Source: Saccharomyces uvarum (taxonomy: Eukaryota; Ascomycota; Saccharomycetes; Saccharomycetales; Saccharomycetaceae). Taken from it: DNA of 64,000 bases. The notes under the pieces were generated by a model. It saw only the letters and a list, made by a program, of their open reading frames with translations, was not told where the DNA came from and made no database searches. Below are positions 22,747-31,659 of the stretch, piece by piece; the stretch's first letter is position 1; each line of letters starts with the position of its first letter. The position numbers and the translations under genes are program-made. The stretch lies in NCBI GenBank assembly GCA_947243795.1, contig OX365940.1:62001-126000 (forward strand), given 5' to 3'.

Positions 22747-25700
22747 ATGGCTCTCATCGTGGCATCGTTGTTTTTGCCGTACCAACCGCAATTCGAACTA
22801 GACACCTCTCTACCCGAGAACTCGCAGGTGGACTCGTCCCTGGTGAACGTTCACGCCAAGGGAGGCGACCGGCCGCTGTCGAACAACCAATCGCAGGAGT
22901 CGTTGGTGGCGCCCGCGCCCGAGCAGGGCGTGCCCCCAACGATCTCCAGGAGCGCCACCAGGTCGCCTATCTCTTTCAACCGCACCTCGTCCACGAACAC
23001 GGCCAACCTGGACGATCTCGTCTCCTCGGACGTGTTTCTGGAGAACCTGACCGCGAACGCCACCACTTCGCACACACCGACTAGCAAGACGATGCTGAAG
23101 CCGCGCAACAGCGGCTCCGTGGAGCAGTTCTTTTCCTCTTCCTCCAACGTCGCCACGGACCGCATCGCGTCGCCCCTGCAGCAGGACTCCGGCTCGAGGA
23201 TCGCGTCGCCAATCCAGCAACAGGACCCCACAGCCAACCTGCTGAAGAACGTGAACAAGTCGCTGCTGGTGCACTCGCTGCTGAACAACACTTCGCAGAC
23301 CAGCCTCGACAAGCCGCACAACCACATCGTGACCCCGAAGTCGCGGGCAGGTAACAAGCCCACCTCCGCAGCTGCCTCTCTGGTCAACAAGACCAAGAAG
23401 GCGCCCGCTTCCTCGTCGGCGTCGTCCTCGGCCTCTGCTGCTCCGCCCTCCATCAAGAGGATCTCTCCGCATTTAGCCGCTGCCGCTGCCGCGGCCGCGG
23501 CAGCGGCGAAGCAACGTCCCCTCCTAACCAAACAACCCTCCAACCTCAAGTACTCCGAGCTGGCAGACATCTCGTCCAGTGAGGCATCCTCGCAGCACAA
23601 CGAGTCTGATCCGGAGGACCTCACGGGCGCACCCGACGAGGAGTACGTCTCGGACCTGGAGATGGACGACGCCAAGCAGGACTACAAGGTCCCGAAGTTC
23701 GGCGGCTATTCCAACAAGTCGCAGCTCAAGAAGTACTCGCTCCTGCGGTCGACGCAGGAGCTGTTCAGCCGTTTGCCCTGGTGCGTAGTACCCTCCATCA
23801 AGGGGAACGGCGCCATGAAGAACGCCATCAACACCGCCGTCTTGGAAAACATTATCCCGCACCACCACGTCAGGTGGGTCGGTACCGTGGGCATCCCCAC
23901 GGACGAGATTCCGGAGAACATTCTGGGCAATATCTCCGATTCGCTGAGGGAGGACTACGACTCTTATCCCGTCCTCACGGACGACGTCACGTTCAAAGCC
24001 GCGTACAAGAACTACTGTAAACAAATCTTGTGGCCCACGCTGCACTACCAGATCCCGGACAACCCGAACTCCAAGGCGTTCGAGGACCACTCCTGGAAGT
24101 TCTACAAGCACATGAACCAGCAGTTCGCGGACGCGATCGTAAAGATCTACAAGGAGGGCGACACCATCTGGGTCCACGACTACCATCTGATGCTGGTCCC
24201 GCAGATGATCAGAGACGTGCTGCCCTCCGCGAAGATCGGGTTCACGCTGCACGTTTCGTTCCCCAGCAGCGAGGTGTTCAGGTGTCTGGCCCAGAGGGAA
24301 AAGATCTTGGAGGGGCTCACTGGTGCGGATTTCGTTGGGTTTCAAACCAAAGAATACGCGAGACACTTCTTGCAGACGTGCAACCGGCTGCTGATGGCGG
24401 ACGTAGTCCATGACGAAGAGCTGAAGTACAACGGGAGGGTCGTCTCTGTGAAGTTCACGCCCGTCGGCATAGACGCCTTCGACCTCCAATCGCAACTGAA
24501 GGATGAACACGTCATTCAATGGCGCCATCTGATTCGAGAAAAATGGCAGGACAAAAAACTGATTGTTTGTCGTGACCAGTTCGACAGAATCAGGGGCATC
24601 CACAAGAAGCTGTTGGCGTACGAAAAATTCTTGGCGGATAACCCACAGTACGTGGAGACAGTGACCATGATCCAGATTTGCATCGGCAGCAGCAAAGACG
24701 TCGAACTGGAGCGCCAGATTATGTTGGTCATGGACAGAATCAACTCATTGTCCACAGACATCAGCATTTCGCAGCCCGTGGTGTTCTTGCATCAAGACCT
24801 GGATTTCTCCCAGTACCTCGCACTGAGTTCGGAAGCGGACCTGTTCGTGGTCAGCTCCCTAAGGGAAGGTATGAATTTGACGTGCCACGAATTCATCGTT
24901 TGCTCAGAGGACAAGAACGCCCCGCTGTTGCTGTCGGAATTCACCGGTAGTGCCTCGCTGTTGAACGACGGCGCCATCCTGATCAACCCATGGGATACCA
25001 AGAACTTTTCCCTCTCTATTGGCAAGGGTTTGGAGATGCCATTTGACGAGAGAAGACCCCAGTGGAAGAAACTGATGAAGGACATCATCAACAATGACTC
25101 CACCAACTGGATCAAGTCCTCCCTGCAGGACATCCACACTTCCTGGACGTTCAACCAAGAGGGTTCCAAGATCTTCAAACTGAACACGAAAAACCTGTCA
25201 GACGACTATGTGTCTTCCAAGAAACGCATGTTCGTTTTCAACATTGCTGAACCGCCAACATCAAGAATGATTTCCATACTGAACGACATGACCTCCAAGG
25301 GCAATATCGTGTACATTATGAATTCGTTTCCGAAGGCGATCCTGGAAAACCTCTACAGTCGTGTGCAAAACCTTGGACTGATCGCAGAAAACGGGGCCTA
25401 CGTAAGTCTGAACGGCGTGTGGTACAACATAGTCGACCAAATCGACTGGCGTAACGACGTGGCCAAGATCCTGAAGGACAAAGTGGAAAGGCTGCCCGGT
25501 TCTTACTACAAGATCAACGACTCGATGATCAGGTTCCATACCGAGAACGCAGAAGATCAAGACCGTGTTGCCAGCGTCATCGGTGAAGCCATCACTCACA
25601 TCAATACCGTTTTCGACGATAAGGGAATCCACGCTTATGTTTACAAAAACGTCGTGTCAGTGCAGCAAACTGGTCTTTCCTTGTCTGCAGCACAATTCCT

Positions 25701-26049
25701 TTTCAGATTCTACAATTCTGCCTCGGATCCACTAGACACGAGCTCGGGCCAAATCACGAACATCCATTCGCCACCACATTCGCAACTGGACTCCTCCGAT
25801 CAAGAACAACAACCGCCACCAGCCTCCCCCACAGTGTCGCTGAACCACATTGATTTTGCATGTGTCTCCGGTTCGTCGTCTCCCGTGTTGGAACCGTTGT
25901 TCAAGCTGGTCAATGACGAAGCTAGCGATGGTCAAGTGAAAGTCGGCCATGCCATTGTGTATGGCGATGCTACTTCTACTTATGCCAAGGAACACGTAAA
26001 TGGGCTAAACGAACTTTTCACGATCTTTTCTAGAATCATCGAAGAATGA
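22747..26049 (+). CDS. TSL1: Tsl1, large regulatory subunit of trehalose-6-phosphate synthase/phosphatase
   Basis: 1100 residues (1098 in S. cerevisiae). Tsl1 scaffolds the Tps1-Tps2-Tsl1/Tps3 complex that makes trehalose from UDP-glucose and glucose-6-phosphate. Residues 1-330 are a Ser/Pro/Ala-rich regulatory tail with an 11-alanine run. A glycosyltransferase-20 domain follows at about 340-810 (LPWCVVPSIKGNGAMKNA, VHDYHLMLVPQMI). A phosphatase-like domain is at about 825-1090. In that last domain the haloacid-dehalogenase catalytic DxDxT is replaced by FNIAEPPTS, consistent with a non-catalytic subunit. The 5' two-thirds are very GC-rich, drifting towards ordinary yeast codon use near 24.5-25.6 kb. 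STREs and a TATA box precede it. Tps3 is excluded by synteny. Confidence 0.97.
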   Translation: MALIVASLFLPYQPQFELDTSLPENSQVDSSLVNVHAKGGDRPLSNNQSQESLVAPAPEQGVPPTISRSATRSPISFNRTSSTNTANLDDLVSSDVFLENLTANATTSHTPTSKTMLKPRNSGSVEQFFSSSSNVATDRIASPLQQDSGSRIASPIQQQDPTANLLKNVNKSLLVHSLLNNTSQTSLDKPHNHIVTPKSRAGNKPTSAAASLVNKTKKAPASSSASSSASAAPPSIKRISPHLAAAAAAAAAAAKQRPLLTKQPSNLKYSELADISSSEASSQHNESDPEDLTGAPDEEYVSDLEMDDAKQDYKVPKFGGYSNKSQLKKYSLLRSTQELFSRLPWCVVPSIKGNGAMKNAINTAVLENIIPHHHVRWVGTVGIPTDEIPENILGNISDSLREDYDSYPVLTDDVTFKAAYKNYCKQILWPTLHYQIPDNPNSKAFEDHSWKFYKHMNQQFADAIVKIYKEGDTIWVHDYHLMLVPQMIRDVLPSAKIGFTLHVSFPSSEVFRCLAQREKILEGLTGADFVGFQTKEYARHFLQTCNRLLMADVVHDEELKYNGRVVSVKFTPVGIDAFDLQSQLKDEHVIQWRHLIREKWQDKKLIVCRDQFDRIRGIHKKLLAYEKFLADNPQYVETVTMIQICIGSSKDVELERQIMLVMDRINSLSTDISISQPVVFLHQDLDFSQYLALSSEADLFVVSSLREGMNLTCHEFIVCSEDKNAPLLLSEFTGSASLLNDGAILINPWDTKNFSLSIGKGLEMPFDERRPQWKKLMKDIINNDSTNWIKSSLQDIHTSWTFNQEGSKIFKLNTKNLSDDYVSSKKRMFVFNIAEPPTSRMISILNDMTSKGNIVYIMNSFPKAILENLYSRVQNLGLIAENGAYVSLNGVWYNIVDQIDWRNDVAKILKDKVERLPGSYYKINDSMIRFHTENAEDQDRVASVIGEAITHINTVFDDKGIHAYVYKNVVSVQQTGLSLSAAQFLFRFYNSASDPLDTSSGQITNIHSPPHSQLDSSDQEQQPPPASPTVSLNHIDFACVSGSSSPVLEPLFKLVNDEASDGQVKVGHAIVYGDATSTYAKEHVNGLNELFTIFSRIIEE
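23476..23508 (+). repeat. Poly-alanine codon run containing a 26-bp perfect palindrome
   Basis: Eleven consecutive Ala codons (GCC/GCT/GCG/GCA mixed) in TSL1. Bases 23482-23507 read identically on both strands with no spacer, centred on GCGGCCGC between 23494 and 23495. Mixed codons mean the run is not a simple trinucleotide slippage product. Confidence 0.9.
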
Positions 26050-26466
26050 TTTTCTTTGTTTGAATTTTTATACTACTGACTGTTATTTATCGATTTTATA
26101 AATTTTTTTCTTGTCTTTCTAATGAACAAATTATAAAATGCATCTCGCTTCATTATTCTGTCAAATGCATTGTATGACGACTATTCTTGTTCTCTTTTCC
26201 TTCGGCGGCAACGATGCATTTTCCAGGAGGAAATTCTAAAAGAGAATAACAACAAAGGTACCTGACCTTGACTCCAAGAAATTTTCATCCAGACCTAGCA
26301 CCAAGAAGCTCACCACAATTACAAATGAAGCAGGCTTATTCGCATCGCAGGGAGAGATCCTCTCCAGCTAAGGAGGTTCTACAAAATTCACAATGCCTGT
26401 GTGCAATTAAGGGAGGCAATAAAAGTCATCTACGATAACGCTCCTACCAATGAAGATATCAATGAT
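26050..26466. promoter_or_regulatory. TSL1-DCR1 intergenic / DCR1 leader with three upstream ATGs
   Basis: This stretch runs from the TSL1 stop to the first in-frame ATG of DCR1. ATGs out of the DCR1 frame begin short reading frames at 26214 (11 codons), 26325 (37 codons) and 26393 (5 codons). The DCR1 frame itself is open from 26329. A 6-bp inverted repeat GGAGAG-ATC-CTCTCC lies at 26351-26365. No GTATGT donor or TACTAAC branch site was found, so a spliced leader is not supported. No clear TATA box was recognised. Confidence 0.6.
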
Positions 26467-28080
26467 ATGGTTAAACATGGGCCTCAACTAGAACAAAGCA
26501 TTGGAGTGAGCCCCGCCATGTCCGTGGCCAGCTATCTGAAAATGGATCAAAGATCACTAGACATAGAAAGTGTCTTCCAACGTTATAAATTTGAAAATGT
26601 AGACTCGCCCGTTCATCAGTTCGTTCGTTATCCAGTCGTTACCAATATACATCTAGAGAATCTAGCGTTTGTTCATAGAAGTGTCCCCAATATGAATGTA
26701 AGCTTGACAGAGGTCCAAAAGACAGTCATGTCCAATGAGCGGCTGGAGTTCCTGGGTGATAGCTGGCTTGGCGCATTCGTGGCGTATATCTTGTATAGGA
26801 AATACCCCTTCTCTGACGAAGGTGCCCTCTCCAGGATAAAGAATGCTATAGTTAATAACAATAACTTGGAAAAGCTAAGTCAAAAGCTCGGTTTCAAGGA
26901 GAGGCTGAAAGAGAATATTCCTCACTCGAAAATGAAAATTAAGGACAAATCGTTCAAGCAATACGCTGATTGTGTCGAAGCTTACATTGGTGCTTTGGTC
27001 ATTGATAGATTTTCAGCTGAATTTTTAGACGTTGTTGACTGGATAGAAGAGTTATCACAAGGTCAATTTGACACTCTAGGCGGTACTATGGAAAAGAAAC
27101 CACTAAATAAGAATGCAAAGGGGGGATTGGGTAACTATCTCCAATCCAACAAATTAGGTACAAAAATCAAGTATTTTTGTCTAAACAATCAATCTCCTTT
27201 CACATCAGAAGTTAGACTGGGTGATATCTTCCTAGGTAGAGGCGAAGGCCAAAATGTCAAAGAGGCTGAACAAAGAGCGGCGATGGAAGCCATTGATGAT
27301 ATTGATACTATTCAGAAATATTCTATCCGTGATATGGAAGACAGAGATTCTGTGTGGCCCTATGTTGAAAAAACGCACGAAACAACCGGTTATAATATTG
27401 GACATACTGAAACAAGAACCAGCAGCATCGACAGCATTCATGAACCTGGATTCACTAAGGGGCCCAAACCAAATAAGTCCTGCAAAGGACTAGTCACAGG
27501 GTCTTTACCAAGTCTTCATGATACCATACCAATTAAAAAGACTCATAAACGAATAAAAGAAGTAAAAATTGCGGCAAATTACACCAGCAAATATGAAGAT
27601 GTAGACAAGGAAGAATTGATGAACGAAATAATGAAGCGGATGGAAACATTGCTACACCCCACAGTTGGTGATGTTCTTGCAAATATGTTACAAGATCACC
27701 AATGTTCAACATCCTGTTCAACAGACATATCCGAGTCAGAGTCTGGTACCTCCTTCCCGTCTGCAACCGCTTCCAAATCGTCGCGTAAAGTATTTAGTCT
27801 CGCAGGGAGTCTTCCTCCGATTATAGAACCAGATTCGACCGGCGTCGACAAAATTGCATCAAGTAAACTATACGCGTACATGAATCGTTTTCATATAACA
27901 CCAAAATATACCTTTGAGAAATTACCAAGTGGATCTTTCCACTGTGTTTGCACTGCGGGGGAATTTGCAACGAAATTGGGTGAAGGTGATGCTAAACGTA
28001 GAAAAATTGCACAACACACTGCGGCAGCGCAGGCACTACGGAGCAAGGTGCTAGTTGATATAGCGCATGCTCAAAGGTAA
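26467..28080 (+). CDS. DCR1: Dcr1, budding-yeast Dicer (RNase III)
   Basis: Non-canonical Dicer of budding yeasts, which cuts long dsRNA into ~23-nt siRNAs for Argonaute. From the ATG at 26467 it has 537 residues: an N-terminal domain, one RNase III domain (about 60-195), a first dsRBD (about 215-278), a ~180-residue Ser-rich linker, and a second dsRBD (about 462-528, ending KRRKIAQHTAAAQAL). The signature ERLEFLGD and the ADCVEAYIGAL motif keep all four metal-binding acids (E94, D98, D168, E171). Two dsRBDs and the missing long acidic N-terminus distinguish it from Rnt1. S. cerevisiae has no gene here. The true start is uncertain: coding-like sequence continues upstream to 26329 without an ATG. 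It converges on ARG81 with 199 bp between stops. Activity needs an Argonaute elsewhere in the genome. Confidence 0.93.
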   Translation: MVKHGPQLEQSIGVSPAMSVASYLKMDQRSLDIESVFQRYKFENVDSPVHQFVRYPVVTNIHLENLAFVHRSVPNMNVSLTEVQKTVMSNERLEFLGDSWLGAFVAYILYRKYPFSDEGALSRIKNAIVNNNNLEKLSQKLGFKERLKENIPHSKMKIKDKSFKQYADCVEAYIGALVIDRFSAEFLDVVDWIEELSQGQFDTLGGTMEKKPLNKNAKGGLGNYLQSNKLGTKIKYFCLNNQSPFTSEVRLGDIFLGRGEGQNVKEAEQRAAMEAIDDIDTIQKYSIRDMEDRDSVWPYVEKTHETTGYNIGHTETRTSSIDSIHEPGFTKGPKPNKSCKGLVTGSLPSLHDTIPIKKTHKRIKEVKIAANYTSKYEDVDKEELMNEIMKRMETLLHPTVGDVLANMLQDHQCSTSCSTDISESESGTSFPSATASKSSRKVFSLAGSLPPIIEPDSTGVDKIASSKLYAYMNRFHITPKYTFEKLPSGSFHCVCTAGEFATKLGEGDAKRRKIAQHTAAAQALRSKVLVDIAHAQR

Positions 28081-28279
28081 CGGTAAAATTTATGACACTC
28101 CAAGGATTGAAATAATGATGAATATGAATTATTTTTTGTTGTTTTTATTTATGTAGTTACTTGCTTTGTTCTACTGTAAACATAATTGAAGGAAATTAAT
28201 TCAGCTTGCTATTCTTCCGCCTAAATTAGGTGGAGTGACTTGTAATAAACACAACAGAAACATTAGCAAAAAATTATGT

Positions 28280-30934
28280 TTATGATAGCATTAGGTTCAT
28301 TTCCCAATCTTTATAAATAGAGTACCAATTATCGCCTGGTTCGTCGTCCTTCCGTCGTCTCCAAACTTCCAGCATCACTTGTCTAGCCCCCCAATAGGAA
28401 CCCATCCCACTTTCAGCCAACTTTGCTGCCCATCTTCTAAACTCTTGCTGCCTGTCTTCATCGGTACAAGCGCAACCTGCCATAAACCCTTGCCAAATTA
28501 AGGGAACGATTTTCACTTTCTTTTTGTTGACCAACTCTTCCATGGCGTTCAAGTGATCCAATACTTTAGCCACGTAGTTTTGCAGAAATTGACAATTTAA
28601 ACTCTTTGCCATTGTGAAATAATAAATAATTAAACTGAAATAAAAGCTCATTGTATGGTGGTATATTGCTTCCACCGTTGGATTGATGAAGCTTTTACCC
28701 TCAGGAGTCTCCTCATAAAACTTCCATTCCGACTTCCATTTTAATAGCCGTTTTTCGAAATTTAGTGACAGTTCATTAAATTTTCTTGGTACAGGTAAGT
28801 ACGTCAAATTATAGTATTCATTATGCCTTACTATCCGAACACAGTCTGAAAATAGTAATATCAAAGAGTTTGGTAAACCATAAAGGGAATCCGTACCGAT
28901 TATTTTCTCATCGCCCTTCGGTATCAGCTTGGAAATATTAGATTTATTATAGTAAGTTTCTGTAGCAATATTAGTAAAAATGGGAGGGGTGGTAGATAAT
29001 GGGGTGGATTCAGCGGAAGTGTTTGTAGCAGACTCCTTGATGAACTCTATGTGTATTTTACCGTCGTTTTCGTTGAGAGCTTCTCTAAATAAACCTTCTT
29101 GCATAACGTCAATGTTGGTGTTGGTCACATCAGTAGCCACAGCAGCAGCGGATGTGTCTAATGGTTTGTACTGATCATCTTCTTCGCTTGGTAATATAAC
29201 AATTTCCTTGGCCCTGACTCTATCTAAGGCAGTACTGTCTTGTATTAGTTTTAAAAATGAAAAAATGCGATGTAAGGTCTTTGCCTTTTCAGAAATAATG
29301 GGTCTCAATTTCATTCTTGATTCAACAAAATCCTCGCAAATGGCTAAATGATGTTGGCAATCTGCCATTGTCCCCCATACGACGTCGATAGAGTTCATAG
29401 ATAAGATTGCAGTCAGAACATCTTTATATTTTTCAGGTACACTTGACTTCGTGTTTAAGCATAGTCTTAAAAAGTTTGAAGCTTGGTTTCTCAACTCGAT
29501 ACCAAGGCTTAGGAAGTACTTTTGTAACTTAGAATTCTTTGGGTACTTGCTTTGTAAATGGAAACATGAGACAGCCAACAGAGCATTCAACAACGCGTTT
29601 CTCGAGTTGGAGGACTGGCCCAGTCCTGATAAATCACCCAACGCCATCAAGGCTCTAGGAAAATATAAGGTTTTCCATGGATTTTTTTCAAGCACAACCA
29701 CCGTCATTTTATCTGCCACGTCATTGAAATAATGGTTCAAAAGGAACCTCGCCAAACCATGCACAGTAAGATCTGTTTTGGGTACGCTATCTATCAATTC
29801 GGATGGTAAGTCATATGAAAGGGATGTGGCTTCCAGCATGGATTTGGGCATGCGCGATTCGTCATTAGGGGGCGCTAAGGCGATTTCGTTCAAATCAGAT
29901 GCCGGCAAAGATCTTGGTTCTATATTTACAAATATATCATCGATCAATGCCTGAGGATCAGGCTCTTCGCTGTTAGAAGAATTGTTTTGAAATAGTAGTT
30001 TTAAGTTCTGCTGGTATAGTTTATCATTTGCTGTAGTTTCCTTATCGGACGACGTTGCTGCATTTAGGCTCCCAGGATCAATCCCATGGCTGTGTTCTTT
30101 GGAGCTCATCTGTTGTTCTTCGCCCAAAATTCTATGATTGTCCTCTAACGAGACTTCGAGCGGTTGAAAATGGTTTAGATGATGTCCTTGGAGGGTCACC
30201 GCTGACAGTAACGCATCATCTCTAAGCTCACTTGAGATCCATTCGTAGCCTGTTATGTTCAAGTTATTCCAGTCGTAATCTAAGAGATTTGGTGTTGGTG
30301 GTACTGCGTCAGTGGCAGAAGGTAATCCTGTTTCGAGCTGCCCTCTATTCTTCGACTTTTCTTCAGTTTGCTTTGCTTGCGTCAAGGAGGATGGTGTCGA
30401 AGAGGATGGTGATGAAGACAAAGAATTTGAACCAGAATTTTCCAAATTTTTAGCGACTCTTCTCCTGTTGCGCTTTTTTCTTGGGGCGTACTGTTTGTCA
30501 ACCTTGTCTGTTCCTTTAAAGACTCCGAATTTCTTTAGGATCCACGTTTTGTCCTCACTTATTCTCTCTATGGGAGGTGTATGTAACATGGTCAACTCGT
30601 CATCCATGTCTTCATGGTATACATACTCTTCTTCGTACCGTACAAAATCGATATTCCGTCGTTGGTATTGTGGTTCATCGACGCTGCCCGATAGGTTCGT
30701 CGTTGTTGCTGAAGAGCTTTGTGGAACTGGGACACCGTACGGATCAAACTGAAGAGGTTTGGACCACCGGAGTTTAATATCGTACCCACCGCAGGGCAAA
30801 TTAGACTTCTCGCATCTTTGGCAGTGGGGACGCCGAAGATCACACTTAACCTTTCTTCCTCTACACGTCCAACATCCAGTGAACGTTTTTGCCCTTCCCA
30901 GTTTCTTGGCACCATGTTTGCTGAAAATCCCCAT
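28280..30934 (-). CDS. ARG81: Arg81 (ArgRII), arginine-sensing zinc-cluster regulator
   Basis: 884 residues (880 in S. cerevisiae). Arg81 is the arginine sensor of the ArgR-Mcm1 complex (with Arg80, Arg82, Mcm1), which represses arginine-synthetic and activates arginine-catabolic genes. A Zn2Cys6 cluster has cysteines at 21, 24, 31, 38, 41 and 48 (CWTC, RKVKC, CQRCEKSNLPC), followed by basic residues. The middle is low complexity (Ser/Pro/Thr); the C-terminal half holds the fungal-specific regulatory domain, rich in helices. It diverges from TAF13. The ATG at 30934 leads directly into a basic stretch like that of the orthologue. Confidence 0.97.
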   Translation of the reverse strand: MGIFSKHGAKKLGRAKTFTGCWTCRGRKVKCDLRRPHCQRCEKSNLPCGGYDIKLRWSKPLQFDPYGVPVPQSSSATTTNLSGSVDEPQYQRRNIDFVRYEEEYVYHEDMDDELTMLHTPPIERISEDKTWILKKFGVFKGTDKVDKQYAPRKKRNRRRVAKNLENSGSNSLSSSPSSSTPSSLTQAKQTEEKSKNRGQLETGLPSATDAVPPTPNLLDYDWNNLNITGYEWISSELRDDALLSAVTLQGHHLNHFQPLEVSLEDNHRILGEEQQMSSKEHSHGIDPGSLNAATSSDKETTANDKLYQQNLKLLFQNNSSNSEEPDPQALIDDIFVNIEPRSLPASDLNEIALAPPNDESRMPKSMLEATSLSYDLPSELIDSVPKTDLTVHGLARFLLNHYFNDVADKMTVVVLEKNPWKTLYFPRALMALGDLSGLGQSSNSRNALLNALLAVSCFHLQSKYPKNSKLQKYFLSLGIELRNQASNFLRLCLNTKSSVPEKYKDVLTAILSMNSIDVVWGTMADCQHHLAICEDFVESRMKLRPIISEKAKTLHRIFSFLKLIQDSTALDRVRAKEIVILPSEEDDQYKPLDTSAAAVATDVTNTNIDVMQEGLFREALNENDGKIHIEFIKESATNTSAESTPLSTTPPIFTNIATETYYNKSNISKLIPKGDEKIIGTDSLYGLPNSLILLFSDCVRIVRHNEYYNLTYLPVPRKFNELSLNFEKRLLKWKSEWKFYEETPEGKSFINPTVEAIYHHTMSFYFSLIIYYFTMAKSLNCQFLQNYVAKVLDHLNAMEELVNKKKVKIVPLIWQGFMAGCACTDEDRQQEFRRWAAKLAESGMGSYWGARQVMLEVWRRRKDDEPGDNWYSIYKDWEMNLMLS

Positions 30935-31158
30935 CTTATCTTACGATTAACTTTTCGAGATACTGGGATCGGTAACTATTGCCCAGTAAAGTGTCAAATT
31001 CCAAAGAGGTGCTTTTTGAAAGATAAATAATTTTTCACTCATCTTTTGAGTTCTAGCGGAAACCGCAGGCGAAGAGTCATGATAATAAATAGGACCCACG
31101 ATGAAGAGAGAGATAACATCCAAAAGGGAAGAACAAGCGAGTGAGCACTGGATAAGAT
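30935..31158. promoter_or_regulatory. Divergent ARG81/TAF13 promoter with CGG-AAA-CCG palindrome
   Basis: GCGGAAACCGC at 31056-31066 is an inverted repeat of CGG half-sites spaced by three bases, the kind of site bound by some Zn2Cys6 dimers. GAGTCAT at 31074-31080 is a 6-of-7 match to the Gcn4 site on the other strand. Both lie close to the TAF13 side of this 224-bp shared promoter. The binding factors are not established. Confidence 0.3.
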
Positions 31159-31659
31159 ATGTCGAGGAAGCTGAAAAGAACGAATTTGTTTAACAAGGAT
31201 GTGAGCTCCTTGCTGTACGCTTACGGCGATGTTCCTCAACCGTTGCATGCCACGGTACAGTGCTTAGATGAACTGGTATCTGGGTATTTGGTAGATGTGT
31301 GCAATAATGCATGCCATACAGCTCAAAACTCCCAGAGAAACAAACTCCGATTGGAGGATTTCAAGTTTGCTCTGCGGAACGACCCCATTAAACTCGGAAG
31401 AGCTGAAGAACTGATAGCTACTAATAAGTTGATCACGGAAGCTAAGAAGCAGTTTAATGAGACAGACAATCAGAACTCGTTGAAAAGGTACAGAGCGGAA
31501 GACGAGGAAGGTGACGAGATGGAGGAAGATGAAGATGAGCAACTAGTAACAGACGACGATGAAGTAACCAGCCGCATCAGTAATAAACAACACTCGGAAT
31601 CAAAGCCAGCAAAGGCGAAGAAGCAGGGGACCAAAAATCCCAAGAAAACAAAAAAATGA
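31159..31659 (+). CDS. TAF13: Taf13, TFIID subunit
   Basis: 166 residues (167 in S. cerevisiae). Taf13 pairs with Taf11 through histone folds in TFIID and contacts TBP. The histone-fold region lies in residues about 8-90 (LFNKDVSSLLYAYGD, then helices through DVCNNACHTAQ and RLEDFKFALRNDP). The C-terminal half is an acidic stretch (EEDEDEQ) followed by a lysine-rich tail. It is transcribed divergently from ARG81 and converges on VPS9. Confidence 0.97.
   Translation: MSRKLKRTNLFNKDVSSLLYAYGDVPQPLHATVQCLDELVSGYLVDVCNNACHTAQNSQRNKLRLEDFKFALRNDPIKLGRAEELIATNKLITEAKKQFNETDNQNSLKRYRAEDEEGDEMEEDEDEQLVTDDDEVTSRISNKQHSESKPAKAKKQGTKNPKKTKK

Noticed and set aside
22754-24603. Long minus-strand and alternative-frame open frames across CAC2 and TSL1 (220, 274 and 359 codons)
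   Set aside because: They lie antisense to well-supported genes and their composition (Arg, Val, Gly, His-rich) is what high GC content produces by chance; no similarity to known proteins is recognisable.
26401-26403. GTG at 26401 as a DCR1 start giving 559 aa
   Set aside because: Non-AUG initiation is rare in yeast, and the open frame continues upstream past it to 26329, so nothing marks 26401 as a start.
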